Assembly: GCA_027081065.1 (NCBI GenBank) | Contig: JALWLW010000033.1 | Location: 1-5,908 of the forward strand | DNA from: Campylobacteraceae bacterium | Lineage (GTDB): Bacteria > Campylobacterota > Campylobacteria > Campylobacterales > Sulfurovaceae | DNA: 5,908 nt | Reading direction: 5' to 3' | Part shown: positions 5,058 through 5,908 of the stretch, piece by piece | How positions within the stretch are numbered: the stretch's first letter is position 1 | How the letters are laid out: the number at the start of each line of letters is the position of its first letter | Position numbers and translations under genes: made by a program | The notes under the pieces: model-generated | The model's input: only the letters and a program-made list of their open reading frames with translations | Databases searched by the model: none | What the model was told of the DNA's origin: nothing

Positions 5058-5063
5058 ACTTTT

Positions 5064-5908
5064 ATGATTGATAACAGCTCAGTAGAACAACTCAAAAATA
5101 ATATGGATATTGTTGATATTATTTCAAACTATATTGAAGTCAAAAAAGCTGGAGCTAATTTTAAGGCAAATTGCCCTTTTCATGGAGAGAAGACACCTAG
5201 TTTTGTTATTAGCCCTACTAAACAGATTTATCATTGTTTTGGTTGTGGTGTTGGTGGTGACTCCATTAAGTTTGTGCAAGAGTATGAAAAATTAAACTAT
5301 CCAGAAGCGTTAGAAAAAATAGCCTCTATGATGAACTTTTCCTTAGCTTATACCCAAGGAACAACAGACAACAATGAAGCCAGAAGGGTTTTAGAGCAAG
5401 TTCAAGCTTGGTATGTTAAAAATTTAGATGCTAATCCTATTTCCTTGGAGTATTTACGTAACCGTGGTATTACTCAGCACTCTATTGAAACATTTGGCAT
5501 AGGCTATGTAGGGGCTTCGCATGAGCTTATGAATTTTCTTTCACAAAACATGCTACCTATTCCAAAAGCAGAAGAGGCAGGAGTGATAGCACAGCGTGAA
5601 CGAGGGGGATTTTATGCTCGTTTAACGGAGCGTATCACTTTTCCTATTTACTCTACTTCAGGGGCTATTGTTGGTTTTGGGGGGCGTACGATTAGTAATC
5701 ATCCTGCTAAGTATATTAACTCACCTCAAACCAAGATGTTTAATAAGTCTCGTTTACTGTATGGTTACGCTAAAGCTAAAGAGTCGATTTATAAAAATAA
5801 AAAACTTATTGTTTGTGAGGGCTATCTTGATGTTATTATGTTTCATCAAGCTGGTTTCCATGAGGCTGTGGCAACGCTTGGTACAGCATTAACAGAAGAG
5901 CATCTACC
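5064..5908 (+). CDS. dnaG: DNA primase DnaG, N-terminal part (3' end outside window)
   Basis: The frame runs 281 codons to the window edge and is the replicative primase that lays RNA primers for the DnaB-driven fork. It begins with the family opening MIDNSSVEQLKNNMDIVDII. The CHC2 zinc-binding domain has C37, H40 (CPFH), C58 and C61 (CFGC). The RNA-polymerase domain N-part follows, with RITFPIYSTSGAIVGFGGR (190-208) and KYINSPQTKMFNKSRLLYG (216-234), basic residues that contact template and nucleotide. The TOPRIM core begins at LIVCEGYLDV (248-257), with catalytic E252 and downstream TLGTALT. The metal-binding D-x-D and the helicase-binding C-terminus are beyond the window. Start choice: the frame has a TGA at 5028-5030 and no ATG/GTG/TTG between it and 5064; the next ATG (5103) would cut the conserved N-terminus. 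No Shine-Dalgarno lies before 5064, and TATAAT ends 6 nt upstream, which implies leaderless translation. Confidence 0.97.
   Translation, partial: MIDNSSVEQLKNNMDIVDIISNYIEVKKAGANFKANCPFHGEKTPSFVISPTKQIYHCFGCGVGGDSIKFVQEYEKLNYPEALEKIASMMNFSLAYTQGTTDNNEARRVLEQVQAWYVKNLDANPISLEYLRNRGITQHSIETFGIGYVGASHELMNFLSQNMLPIPKAEEAGVIAQRERGGFYARLTERITFPIYSTSGAIVGFGGRTISNHPAKYINSPQTKMFNKSRLLYGYAKAKESIYKNKKLIVCEGYLDVIMFHQAGFHEAVATLGTALTEEHL

Noticed and set aside
5110..5892. Two plus-strand open frames of 61 and 74 codons in the dnaG region
   Set aside because: They are out of frame with the continuous DnaG frame that has CHC2 and TOPRIM motifs.
1..5908. CRISPR array, tRNA/rRNA genes, or an insertion sequence
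   Set aside because: No spaced direct repeats, no cloverleaf or rRNA-like segments and no transposase frame are visible.

Overview
This window most resembles a mesophilic, AT-rich member of the Campylobacterota (formerly Epsilonproteobacteria, perhaps a Sulfurimonas/Sulfurovum/Arcobacter-type lineage). The reasons are the low GC, strong A-rich Shine-Dalgarno leaders, promoters with a clear -10 box and no obvious -35, and the look of the DnaG and DksA proteins. This assignment is inference; no rRNA or database match is available.

Layout. 1-159 is the C-terminus of a membrane transporter (possibly MFS). 196-1190 holds two tandem GNAT acetyltransferases (RimJ/RimL-like, then an Acetyltransf_1 type). 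1215-3200 is a tightly packed three-gene unit: a divergent class I methyltransferase-like protein with an unusual Cys-rich N-terminus, a canonical class I SAM methyltransferase, and a degenerate GNAT. Intergenic gaps there are 3 and 0 nt. The sampled lines of this unit are clearly more AT-rich than sampled lines of the neighbours, suggesting separate acquisition. 3205-3315 (minus) may encode a 36-aa single-pass membrane peptide. 3354-4262 is an AEC-family permease. 4447-4842 (minus) is a DksA-type RNA polymerase regulator. From 5064 to the window edge runs the N-terminal half of DnaG primase, divergent from dksA.

Most interesting signals. (1) Two near-identical 'GTAG + perfect hairpin' elements (156-179 and 1156-1180) share their outer bases but differ in the stem with pairing preserved. 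This is the architecture of REP sequences recognised by RAYT (TnpA_REP) transposases. They bracket the two GNAT genes; one supplies the stop codon of the upstream gene, the other is translated as the C-terminal tail of the second GNAT and sits at the edge of the AT-rich unit. (2) dnaG has an extended -10 box ending 6 nt before its ATG, no Shine-Dalgarno and no alternative upstream start, so it is probably expressed from a leaderless mRNA. (3) The methyltransferase/methyltransferase/GNAT unit looks like a small modification cassette of unknown substrate.

The other genes look like ordinary housekeeping or transport genes. dksA and dnaG share a 221-nt divergent control region, so stringent-response control of transcription and replication priming sit side by side.
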